Shown piece after piece: positions 1-8,225 of a stretch of DNA of 64,000 nt. The translations under genes and the position numbers were made by a program. Position 1 is the stretch's first letter; every line of letters starts with the position of its first letter. The notes beneath the pieces are model-generated. The model worked only from the letters and a program-made list of their open reading frames with translations. It was not told where the DNA came from and ran no database searches. The stretch covers positions 1-64,000 of the forward strand of contig CANQAC010000005.1 of the NCBI GenBank assembly GCA_947589345.1, read 5' to 3'. The stretch comes from an uncultured Akkermansia sp. (GTDB lineage: Bacteria; Verrucomicrobiota; Verrucomicrobiia; Verrucomicrobiales; Akkermansiaceae).

Positions 1-22
1 TACTCTAGCATGCTTTGAACTT

Positions 23-46
23 CTTGGCACCCTTTTTTGTGCCAAG
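23..46. repeat. 8-bp inverted repeat upstream of the nusA promoter
   Basis: CTTGGCAC (23-30) and GTGCCAAG (39-46) are perfect inverted arms around an 8-nt loop, CCTTTTTT. No U-tract follows on either strand, so it is a poor intrinsic terminator; it could be an operator or the end of an upstream transcript. The function is unknown. Confidence 0.4.
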
Positions 47-61
47 TACCTGTTGCATTTA

Positions 62-77
62 ATTTTGCGATCCACAA
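62..77 (+). promoter_or_regulatory. 16-bp box upstream of nusA -35, shared with lpxR
   Basis: The 16-mer ATTTTGCGATCCACAA lies 24 bp upstream of the nusA -35 hexamer. The identical sequence occurs at 37809-37824, 25 bp upstream of the lpxR -35. The matched placement suggests an activator or DnaA-like site (it contains CGATCCACA, 7/9 to a DnaA box), but two copies alone could be chance. Confidence 0.3.
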
Positions 78-101
78 ACGAAGAATTTATGAATTTGGGG
101 C

Positions 102-130
102 TTGACAAGAGAGCACAGGCCCCATAGAAT
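102..130 (+). promoter_or_regulatory. Sigma-70-type promoter of the nusA operon
   Basis: TTGACA (102-107), a 17-bp spacer and TAGAAT (125-130) make a near-consensus promoter. Transcription should start near 137, about 100 nt before nusA, leaving a leader that contains the hairpin at 167-192. Confidence 0.8.
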
Positions 131-166
131 GAAAGCGTACGAGTTCCGGTCTATTTTAAGATTGGG

Positions 167-192
167 GCGGGTCGAGGACCCGCTCTTTTTTT
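167..192 (+). terminator. Intrinsic terminator/attenuator in the nusA leader
   Basis: GCGGGTC (167-173), loop GAG and GACCCGC (177-183) form a 7-bp GC-rich stem followed by TCTTTTTTT. It sits about 30 nt after the predicted transcription start and 45 nt before nusA, so it should act as an attenuator. This resembles the short terminator-like leaders known before rimP-nusA operons. NusA itself stimulates such terminators, so autogenous control is a reasonable inference. Confidence 0.75.
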
Positions 193-237
193 GTAGATGG
201 TCCGGATAAGGACTGCATACCATCAATACCACGAGCT

Positions 238-1527
238 ATGGCTACCACAGATATCACCGCCCTGATCGATTTTTACGTACGCGAGAAAGACTTGACCCGC
301 GAAAGCGTCTTACGAGCCTTAGAAGCATCATTTCTGACGGCTTATTCAAAGATGGTACCGGGATCAGATAAGATTCGTCATCTGAAAGCCGTGGTGAATG
401 CGCAGCGCGGGACAGTGAAAATTAAGGCGGAAATGGTTGTTGTGGAGGATGAACAGATGAAGGATCCATTCAATGAAATAAAACTTTCTACGGCGATGAG
501 CATGTGCGCGCCGAAAGGGAGAGTTGTGAACCCCGGAGATACCTTAAGCGTGAATGTGACCCCGCGCGATTTCGGACGCATAGCGGTACAGACAGCGCGA
601 CAAACAATGCAGCAGCGGATTCGCAGAGCGGAACAGGAGATGCTGGCAGATGCGTTCAAGGATCGCGTGGGAGAGGTGGTGACTGGTACTGTGAAACGCT
701 ATGACAAAGGGGATGTCATTGTAGAAGTAGAAAAGTTTGAAGGAGTGTTGCCGTCGCGTCAGCGGATACCTGGAGAAGAGTACAACGCCGGCGATAAATT
801 AAGATTCTATGTTGTGGAAGTGAGGGATGGTGCGCGTGGACATGAACTGATACTGTCGCGTAGCCACCCGAATTTGGTGCGGAGATTATTTGAGAGTGAG
901 GTGATCGAGATAGCCGAACATTCGGTGGAAATAGTGATGGTGGTACGGGAGGCCGGGTACCGCAGCAAATTGGTGGTGCGTAGCCACGATGCCAATGTTG
1001 ATCCCATTGGAGCGTGTGTTGGTATACGCGGGTCGCGGGTAAAAAATGTGGTCAATGAACTCAACCACGAAAAAGTCGACATACTGGAGTATTCAGATGA
1101 CAAGCGGGTGATGGTACAGGAGTCTCTGGCTCCTATTGATGCAGTGAGCATCGAGTTAGATGAGGATCAGAAGTTGGTGACGGTATATGTTGAAGATGAT
1201 AAGGCTGCGGCCAAAGCTAAAGGGCGTAAGGGTCAAAACGTGCGACTGACAGCTCGCTTGATTTCAGAACCAAATGAGCGCTGGGATGTTCGAGTAGAGG
1301 CCCGCGGGGGAGAAGCAGGCGCGCATGAGCAAGTGCAGGAAGCGGCTGACGTCTTGGCAAAAGCACTGCAGATAAGTGATGATTTGGCCACGGCGATGGT
1401 GGAGGCTGGTTTCACGCGTGTGCAGGATCTTGTGACGTGGGATGTACAGAAAGAAGATTTGATGGAGACGTTGGGCATTACGGAAGAGCAGGCGGAGCAA
1501 ATACTCTCCACCGCAAAGAACGCATAA
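238..1527 (+). CDS. nusA: Transcription termination/antitermination factor NusA
   Basis: NusA binds RNA polymerase and nascent RNA and modulates pausing, termination and antitermination. The 429-aa protein shows the N-terminal polymerase-binding domain (about 1-130), an S1 domain (146-208), two KH domains (KH1 signature GACVGIRGSR at 258-267; KH2 signature KGRKGQNV near 329-336) and one C-terminal helix-hairpin-helix unit (about 365-429). It is shorter than proteobacterial NusA, which has two acidic repeats. It heads an operon with infB and rbfA. rimP, often first in this operon, is absent here. No clear Shine-Dalgarno precedes the ATG; the start is supported by the family N-terminus. Family assignment is certain. 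Confidence 0.97.
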   Translation: MATTDITALIDFYVREKDLTRESVLRALEASFLTAYSKMVPGSDKIRHLKAVVNAQRGTVKIKAEMVVVEDEQMKDPFNEIKLSTAMSMCAPKGRVVNPGDTLSVNVTPRDFGRIAVQTARQTMQQRIRRAEQEMLADAFKDRVGEVVTGTVKRYDKGDVIVEVEKFEGVLPSRQRIPGEEYNAGDKLRFYVVEVRDGARGHELILSRSHPNLVRRLFESEVIEIAEHSVEIVMVVREAGYRSKLVVRSHDANVDPIGACVGIRGSRVKNVVNELNHEKVDILEYSDDKRVMVQESLAPIDAVSIELDEDQKLVTVYVEDDKAAAKAKGRKGQNVRLTARLISEPNERWDVRVEARGGEAGAHEQVQEAADVLAKALQISDDLATAMVEAGFTRVQDLVTWDVQKEDLMETLGITEEQAEQILSTAKNA

Positions 1528-1549
1528 CTTAAACCCCTGAAACAGAAAC

Positions 1550-3589
1550 ATGCCTGGAGAGAAGCCAAAGAAAGAAGTATTGGACTTGCTGAGCGGGAAG
1601 AAGAAAAAAGACGGTCCTGCGCCGAAGGATACTGCACAACCTGCGCCGAAGAAAGTGGCGTTGGATTTGCTGACGCCGCAGCGAAAGAAAGCTGTCAAAC
1701 CGAATCCCCCTTCTCCGGAAACTCCCCCGGCTGAAAAGCCTGCTCCGAAACCGGCGGTGAGTACACCCCCGGTCGTTCAGGCGTCGTCAGTCCCACCGAA
1801 TGGCGGCATCATCAATGTGAAGGCGCCAGTACCGGTGGCGGAGCTTTCTGCGTTGATGGGAATGAAACCATTTAAGCTGATAGCGGAGCTGGTGCGCATG
1901 GGCGTATTTGCCAATCCGGATACACTTTTAGATAGTGACCAGGTCGCAGCCTTGTGTGAGAAACATGGTTTCGCGTATGAGCGAGTAAAGCGCGAAAAAG
2001 GCGCTGGCGTAAAGGCGCCGGTGGAGGTTTTGAAAGAACCGAAGGCCGTGGCTCCGGAAGAGGAACCGGAAGACGTACTCAAGGTGCGTACTCCAATCAT
2101 CACGGTGATGGGACATGTGGACCATGGAAAAACATCCTTGCTTGATTACATACGCCGCACTAAGGTCGTGGCGGGCGAGGCCGGCGGCATTACTCAGCAC
2201 ATAGGGGCCTACACGGTAAAGCATGGCGATCACACCATCACGTTTATTGATACGCCCGGACATGCCATTTTCACGGAGATGCGTGCCCGTGGCGCTGATG
2301 TGACGGATATTGTGGTGCTGGTTGTAGCCGCCAATGATGGCATCATGCCGCAGACCAAAGAGGCGATTATGCACGCCAAAGCGGCTGGGAAAACCATCAT
2401 CGTGGCGGTGAACAAATGTGATTTGCCAGCGGCAGATCCGGTGCGTGTTCGTACACAATTGATGGAAGAGGGGCTTGTACCCACCGATTTCGGAGGCGAA
2501 GTGGAGTGTGTAAACGTGTCTGCTGTGACGGGGGACGGGATAGATGACCTGCTGGAGTTGCTTTGTTTGCAAGCAGAGGTTCTTGAACTACGCGCCAACC
2601 CGCGAGCTAATTGCCGCGCCTCAATTATAGAGGCTCGTATGGAACAAGGGAAGGGGAGTTCGGCTACGGTGATTGTACAGAGTGGCACGTTAAAGGTAGG
2701 GATGCCGTTCATATGCGGACCGTATGCCGGCAAGGTGAAGACACTGATAAACGATCAGGGGGAGAGCATCAAAAAGGTGCTTCCGGGGATGCCTGCGGAG
2801 GTGTCAGGTTTCTTGGAAACGCCAAACGTGGGTGATGAGATGGTAGAGATGGATAATGAGCGAGCCGCGCGCAAGCTTTCTGAAGAGAGGCAAGAGGAAT
2901 TGAGGCGTGAACGATTAGCAACGCCGAAGCGCTCTCGTATGGAAGACGTGCTCGCGATGATTGGTGAGGGAAGCCACAAGGCTGTCTTGAAACTTTTCCT
3001 GAAAGGAGATGTTCAGGGTTCTGTGGAGGCTATCAAGAGTGCCATTATGGATATCAAGAGCGACAAGGTGGAGTGCCAATTTATCGGAGCTGCCGCAGGG
3101 CCGATATCAGAGAATGATGTGCTGTTGGCCTCTTCCTCGAATGCGGTGATATTAGGGTTCAACGTAAAAGTGGAGACGAACGCCGTCAAAGCAGTAAAGC
3201 GGGAGGGCGTTCAGGTCAAGATATTCTCTATCGTGTACGAATTGATTGATCAGGTCAAGGACGCGATGCTGGGTCTGTTGGAACCGGAGACACGAGAAAC
3301 GGTGTTGGGTCATGCCGAAATCAGGCAGATCTATAAATTGAACAAAGGAAAAGCTGCGGGGTCATACGTGACAGACGGTAAGATGTTGCGTACAGCCGAA
3401 GCTCGGGTGTTAAGAGAGGGACAGGTGGTGTTCGACGGTCGGATGTCCACCCTGAGGCGCTTCAAAGATGAAGTAGAGGAGGTGAAGAGTGGGCTGGAGT
3501 GTGGCATACGTCTGGCTGATTACGACGACTACGAGGAAGGCGACGTGATCGAATGCTATACCCTCGAAAAGATCAAACAAACACTGTAG
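1550..3589 (+). CDS. infB: Translation initiation factor IF-2
   Basis: IF-2 is the GTPase that delivers initiator fMet-tRNA to the 30S subunit and promotes subunit joining. The 679-aa protein has a short Pro/Lys/Ala-rich N-terminal region (1-90), an IF2_N helical domain (about 93-145), and the G domain with GHVDHGKT (188-195), DTPGH (234-238) and NKCD (288-291), followed by the beta-barrel, domain 3 and the C-terminal fMet-tRNA-binding domain. The N-terminus is shorter than in many bacteria. It starts 22 nt after the nusA stop, in the same operon, without an obvious Shine-Dalgarno. Confidence 0.97.
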   Translation: MPGEKPKKEVLDLLSGKKKKDGPAPKDTAQPAPKKVALDLLTPQRKKAVKPNPPSPETPPAEKPAPKPAVSTPPVVQASSVPPNGGIINVKAPVPVAELSALMGMKPFKLIAELVRMGVFANPDTLLDSDQVAALCEKHGFAYERVKREKGAGVKAPVEVLKEPKAVAPEEEPEDVLKVRTPIITVMGHVDHGKTSLLDYIRRTKVVAGEAGGITQHIGAYTVKHGDHTITFIDTPGHAIFTEMRARGADVTDIVVLVVAANDGIMPQTKEAIMHAKAAGKTIIVAVNKCDLPAADPVRVRTQLMEEGLVPTDFGGEVECVNVSAVTGDGIDDLLELLCLQAEVLELRANPRANCRASIIEARMEQGKGSSATVIVQSGTLKVGMPFICGPYAGKVKTLINDQGESIKKVLPGMPAEVSGFLETPNVGDEMVEMDNERAARKLSEERQEELRRERLATPKRSRMEDVLAMIGEGSHKAVLKLFLKGDVQGSVEAIKSAIMDIKSDKVECQFIGAAAGPISENDVLLASSSNAVILGFNVKVETNAVKAVKREGVQVKIFSIVYELIDQVKDAMLGLLEPETRETVLGHAEIRQIYKLNKGKAAGSYVTDGKMLRTAEARVLREGQVVFDGRMSTLRRFKDEVEEVKSGLECGIRLADYDDYEEGDVIECYTLEKIKQTL

Positions 3590-3596
3590 AATCCCG

Positions 3597-3983
3597 ATGG
3601 CGACACACCGCTTAGACAAAGTGAACGAACTGCTCAAGCGGGAGATTGGCACCTACGTGCAGCGCGAGTTTGAGTGGCCCGGTACCATCGTGTCCATTTT
3701 AGAAGTGGAAGTGACGGAGGATCTGCGGGAAGCTTGCGTGTGGGTGGGTGTTGTGGGCAAAATGAGCGCCGCGGCAGTAGTAGAGAAGTTGACCCGCGCG
3801 CGAGGGAGCATACAGGGAGCAGTGAGCCGCCGGGTGATACTGCGCAATACTCCTCGGTTGCGCTTTCGACATGATGACTCAGCTAGACGAGGAGTGGACA
3901 TGGTCAATTTATTGGATGATATAGAGAAGAACCTTCCGAAGGCGCCGCGTCTGCCGGAGGGAGAAGTTGACCCGAAGCTATGA
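3597..3983 (+). CDS. rbfA: Ribosome-binding factor A
   Basis: RbfA is a small KH-fold protein that binds the 30S subunit and assists late 16S rRNA 5'-end maturation, with a role in cold adaptation. The 128-aa sequence begins with the family pattern RLDKVNELLKREIG, continues with the ILEVEVTEDLREACVWVGV strand region, and reaches the conserved RNTPRLRFRHDDS near residue 85. It follows infB by 7 nt in the canonical nusA-infB-rbfA order, so co-transcription is clear. Confidence 0.93.
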   Translation: MATHRLDKVNELLKREIGTYVQREFEWPGTIVSILEVEVTEDLREACVWVGVVGKMSAAAVVEKLTRARGSIQGAVSRRVILRNTPRLRFRHDDSARRGVDMVNLLDDIEKNLPKAPRLPEGEVDPKL

Positions 3984-4005
3984 TACCTTAAAGTACGCAG
4001 GAGAT

Positions 4006-7000
4006 ATGGCGGGAAAGATCAACATACGCCGGGTTGGCTCCGTGTTGCCGACGGTTTGCTTGTTAGTCTTTCTCGCGTTGTGTGGCATGGTAGCTTGGCT
4101 GAGCAGTGCCGGCTTTCCTGATGGGGTTGTGCGCTACATTGAGGAAAAGGCGGCGGCGGAAGGTCTTTACCTGAGCATCGGAAAGATGCGTCTGGATCCT
4201 CTGCGCGGGATAGCAGTGCGTGTGGGGTCAGTGAGACTCTACGTGGATGCTGAAAAACAGCAGAAACTTGGGGATGTGCGCACTGCGGCGGTCGGATTAA
4301 GCATCGCCGGACTGGTATCCGGAGAACTGCGCCCGTCATTTATCCAAGTGATAGATGGAGATATAGCGCTTCCCGTGACAAAGTCTCCGGAGGAGAAGCT
4401 GCACGTTCGAGTAGATCGACTGGAGGCACGTGGAGGGAGGAACGGCGAGGTGCGCGTGACCAATGGAAAATTAAGTCTGCAGGGCATAGTTATCAGTTTA
4501 GCCGGGAATGTGGACCCAGCGATAATTCCGGAGGGAGGGGATCAAAAAGTGAATTTGGCGGCAATCATTGAAAAATACCGCGGAGTTATCGATCGGGTGT
4601 ACGATGGCATACAAAGTCAGGCGTGGGAGCGTGGGGAGCATCCGACGCTGGATGTGCACTTGGATGTGCGTGAAGAACCGCGAATTGCTTTGCGTCTCAA
4701 TGTGCCGCGCTACGATGTGTCACAATTTCACTTTCGTGAGTTGGTGGCAGATTTTTTGTACAACAAAGGCAATATCACCATCAATTCGCTGAGCGTTCAC
4801 ACGTCCGATCCCGATGCTTCTGCCAAGCTGCAAGGGGCTTATGATTTAACGACTCGGCACTTAGTGTTCAGCATGGACAGTACAGTCGCACTGGTGCGCA
4901 TGATTCGTTATGTGAGCCATCCTGAGACGCGAGCGTTTTTGGAAAAGTTTCGACATCCGGATGATAGCCCGCCGAGCGTCAAACTTGGAGGGGATGTCAT
5001 ATTTGAGGAGGACTATACGCTGGCGAGCGCGCGCCTCCGTGGACTCGTGACGCAGAAGGATATGATGGTGGGCAAGACCAAAGTGGAAGATCTTGAGTTG
5101 TCTTTCCTTTACGACAATGGCGACTTCAATGTTGACAAGCTTGAGCTGTATTTTTCAGACGGATCATTGCGGGCGTTAGCCAGCGCACAGCAGAATAAGG
5201 GGCAGGCGCAGATAGCAGCGGATCTGCCTGTGCAGAAAATACTGACTCTCATCAATGAATTAGCGCCCAAGGCTGTGGAGTTGCCTGAGGGGTTGGAGCT
5301 TGGAGAACGTGTTAATTTGCAGCTGCATGCACAATTGAATGCACCTACTTTCAAAGCCGGACAGGACACATGGCAGGATTTTGTTCCGTCATTCCACATG
5401 CTTGGTGCAGTCATGGAGACAGAAACGATTCGTTACGGAGGGTACGTGCTGAACAACCCGCGTGTGAAACTGAAACTTTCGGAGATCAAGCAGAATCACA
5501 ATTACATACCTGAATCAGTTCAACGAGCGGAGTTACAGTTGTATGCCGAGGAATCTGTTCTACCCGTGACGAAGGAAGAACAAACTTTGCATTTGACAGC
5601 ACCGGAGTTGGAGGTAGACCTTCACGATGTAGGATTTGCTGAAAACGGTTTACCAAATGAGTTAGGTGAGCTGAAAGTCGCTTTGAAGGCGAAGGAAGTT
5701 CGGCAGCCAGCCCCCATAGCAGAAAAGACAAAGCCAATATCGGATACCGATGAAGCGCCCCATGAACCCAAAGCTGAAGACGTACAACAAGTAAATGATG
5801 TTCAGGACATATCGAATCAGGGGCTCACCGTTACGAACCCGAGTATTCGTGCAGCGGCGCGCAACGTGAGGCTGGATTCCTGGTCGGCGGTAGAGACATT
5901 GAGTGCGGGACAAGCGCAAATGCAAGCTCAGGCAGACGCATTGCAACTGCGCGACGTGCAAGTGCGCGCTGGGGAAATCATGATCGATGACGTCAGGAAT
6001 TTCAGACCGTTCATGAAAACGGCGAGTCTTTTCTCTGATGGATGTGTGAAGGCGAATATGGCGGATGTGAAATTGGGAGGTCATGATGTAGGGCGAGTGA
6101 TGTTGAGCGCGGAATTGTACGAGTACACCAAAGGGCAAGTGGTTCTACAGATAGAGCAAAAGGAAGGAGACGTGCGTTGCACAGTGAGTGCAAAGTCGGA
6201 TTGGAGTGATGCACAACAAATTGAGTTCAAAGATGTGCAAGCGGATGTTCCGGGAGATGTCATTGCTCTACTAACCAACCTTGCGGGTGTGGAGATGGAA
6301 GAAATAGAGCAGCCGGAGTTGGTGAGCATAAGAGGGGATGTGCAGCTTGCCCCTAGTATGAAATTAAAGAGTGCAATGATGCATGTAGAGGTGCCTCAGT
6401 TGATACGCACACCACACCGCGTGAAAGTATTCCGCGAGAGACGAGTACCAGTAGGGCTGCAAGCAGATGTGGGATTGAAATGCGCACAGGACAAGGAGGA
6501 TTTGCTGTACGACGTTCGACTAGAAATCACGCACGAGACAGGAAAGCTGCGTGGTCATATTGCCGGTTCAACGGAGGGTCGCCTGCGGGTGACAGGGCAT
6601 AACACAATTCGTCCCGATATCGTGGATGAGCTTATAGATAATACTCGTGTTCACTCAATTATTCGAGATTTTCGTTTCAACGAGAATACAAAATCCACCA
6701 TTTCCGACATCCGGGTGCAGGTGGATTATTCAAATGGCGTGCAGGTAGATTCTTTCTGTCAGGTAGAGCTGCTCAATGCAGAGTATCAGATGTGTGTCTT
6801 GCTGGATAATGCCGATGGATCAGAGAGCGTGCGTACGGATATCGGCGATAATCCGTACACGTTGGTAAATCGCGCCACCTGCGGGGTGGCTGCTCATGTG
6901 CAGATGGATTGTAGGGATCCGCAGGGAGCTACTTTGCCGGATGAAATTGTGGTGACGGTCACAGAGCCTGCCCTGTACTACAATAATCAACCTTGGCTGA

Positions 7001-8181
7001 GCCGTAACAAGTGGGACACCGGAACGAGAGAAACAAAATTGAGCGGTGAGGCAGTGGTAATTGACGTGGAGCATAGTTTTGTAGAGTTGCGCCGTGTGGG
7101 CGGCAGCGTGTACCCAGCATATTCTTTGGGCATGTTCTACCCCGACTTGTATGGATACTTGGAGGACATTGTACTGCCGCAGCCGGCGTTGGTTCAGACG
7201 GATATGAGCGTGTTCCCAATCTATGATGATTGTGTGCGACCTATGAGTGGAGTAATTCGCGTGAAATCAAAGCAAGGCGCTGGATTTCGATTCATCGGAA
7301 CGACAATACCTTTGGATGATTTTTCCGGGTTCATAAGCTTGGCGGATGATTACGTGCTGCTGGATCGGATGAATGCGAAGAGCTGGGAAGGAGTTCTGGA
7401 TGCGGTTGTGCGTATCGGGTTTTCTGGAAAGAATACGGAATTTGACGGTATTGTGAAAGCAAGCTGCATGAATATGAAAAAAATTGCAGAGGCGTATGAT
7501 GCCAAACAGTCCCCGGCCTTATGCAATGGAGAGATTCGTTTTCGCTCTCCTGATACGGAGCTTGCGTCACTTACCGCTTACGGACGCGTGGATATTGAGG
7601 ATGGAGATCTGCTTGAGTTAAGTCTATTTCGCCCGGTCGGTGAAATGATCTCAGATTTGCCAAAGCATTTGGCGCATATGGAGAAGGAAGCCCAAAAAGA
7701 TAAGGGAGAAGAAAGTGGACCGAGCTTCTTGACGCGCGTGTTTTCCTCCATATTCCGCTCGTTGGGGCGACTGGTGGGACACACTGGTGGCAGCATCACC
7801 AACACTGCCAGCAACGTGCCTGGCATGAATCACCTCATTGCTTATGATTTGAAGGAGGCTCACGCAGACTTCAATATAGCCAATGGTCACCTGTATACAC
7901 GCAACATGGAGGCCATAGGCAGCAATCTCAATGTACAGCTCCACGCTGATATTGACTTGAATAATCTGAGACTGCGTGGAAATTTGTGGCCGAAAATTTC
8001 GAGTTTACCGACTATTCTGTTGTCTCCCCTGACCGTGCTGTCGGATTTCATGATGGATATTGTGCTATACGGTTCGTTAACAGATGTGAAATGGCGCATA
8101 GCGCTCGACAGACGCATGAAAAATAAGTCCCGCCAGAATACGGGAAAGAAAGTGACGCCCGCGGCAGCCTCGGCTCGGTGA
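4006..8181 (+). CDS. Giant AsmA/TamB-like envelope protein
   Basis: This 1391-aa protein has one N-terminal transmembrane segment (about residues 10-31) followed by a very long beta-rich periplasmic region, and ends with an AsmA_2-like segment (LWPKISSLPTILLSPLTVL then a basic tail). This architecture matches AsmA-like proteins, thought to bridge the inner and outer membranes and help lipid or protein transport. I cannot place it in a named subfamily. I chose the ATG at 4006, preceded by AGGAG, over an upstream in-frame TTG at 3967 that would overlap rbfA. It is 22 nt after rbfA, so probably the last gene of the nusA operon. A short acidic/Pro-rich linker lies near residues 570-610. Confidence 0.75.
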   Translation: MAGKINIRRVGSVLPTVCLLVFLALCGMVAWLSSAGFPDGVVRYIEEKAAAEGLYLSIGKMRLDPLRGIAVRVGSVRLYVDAEKQQKLGDVRTAAVGLSIAGLVSGELRPSFIQVIDGDIALPVTKSPEEKLHVRVDRLEARGGRNGEVRVTNGKLSLQGIVISLAGNVDPAIIPEGGDQKVNLAAIIEKYRGVIDRVYDGIQSQAWERGEHPTLDVHLDVREEPRIALRLNVPRYDVSQFHFRELVADFLYNKGNITINSLSVHTSDPDASAKLQGAYDLTTRHLVFSMDSTVALVRMIRYVSHPETRAFLEKFRHPDDSPPSVKLGGDVIFEEDYTLASARLRGLVTQKDMMVGKTKVEDLELSFLYDNGDFNVDKLELYFSDGSLRALASAQQNKGQAQIAADLPVQKILTLINELAPKAVELPEGLELGERVNLQLHAQLNAPTFKAGQDTWQDFVPSFHMLGAVMETETIRYGGYVLNNPRVKLKLSEIKQNHNYIPESVQRAELQLYAEESVLPVTKEEQTLHLTAPELEVDLHDVGFAENGLPNELGELKVALKAKEVRQPAPIAEKTKPISDTDEAPHEPKAEDVQQVNDVQDISNQGLTVTNPSIRAAARNVRLDSWSAVETLSAGQAQMQAQADALQLRDVQVRAGEIMIDDVRNFRPFMKTASLFSDGCVKANMADVKLGGHDVGRVMLSAELYEYTKGQVVLQIEQKEGDVRCTVSAKSDWSDAQQIEFKDVQADVPGDVIALLTNLAGVEMEEIEQPELVSIRGDVQLAPSMKLKSAMMHVEVPQLIRTPHRVKVFRERRVPVGLQADVGLKCAQDKEDLLYDVRLEITHETGKLRGHIAGSTEGRLRVTGHNTIRPDIVDELIDNTRVHSIIRDFRFNENTKSTISDIRVQVDYSNGVQVDSFCQVELLNAEYQMCVLLDNADGSESVRTDIGDNPYTLVNRATCGVAAHVQMDCRDPQGATLPDEIVVTVTEPALYYNNQPWLSRNKWDTGTRETKLSGEAVVIDVEHSFVELRRVGGSVYPAYSLGMFYPDLYGYLEDIVLPQPALVQTDMSVFPIYDDCVRPMSGVIRVKSKQGAGFRFIGTTIPLDDFSGFISLADDYVLLDRMNAKSWEGVLDAVVRIGFSGKNTEFDGIVKASCMNMKKIAEAYDAKQSPALCNGEIRFRSPDTELASLTAYGRVDIEDGDLLELSLFRPVGEMISDLPKHLAHMEKEAQKDKGEESGPSFLTRVFSSIFRSLGRLVGHTGGSITNTASNVPGMNHLIAYDLKEAHADFNIANGHLYTRNMEAIGSNLNVQLHADIDLNNLRLRGNLWPKISSLPTILLSPLTVLSDFMMDIVLYGSLTDVKWRIALDRRMKNKSRQNTGKKVTPAAASAR

Positions 8182-8182
8182 C

Positions 8183-8196
8183 ACGGGATATCCCGT
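8183..8196. repeat. 14-bp perfect palindrome between convergent genes
   Basis: ACGGGATATCCCGT is perfectly self-complementary and sits 1 nt after the AsmA-like stop, between convergent genes. It could form a small hairpin for either transcript, but neither strand has a U-tract, so terminator function is not supported. Confidence 0.35.
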
Positions 8197-8225
8197 AGAA
8201 GTCCGTTTAAGGTAGGTGAGAGCAT

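Noticed and set aside
23-46. Sigma-54 promoter suggested by TGGCAC
   Set aside because: The GG-GC spacing required for a -24/-12 element is not met.
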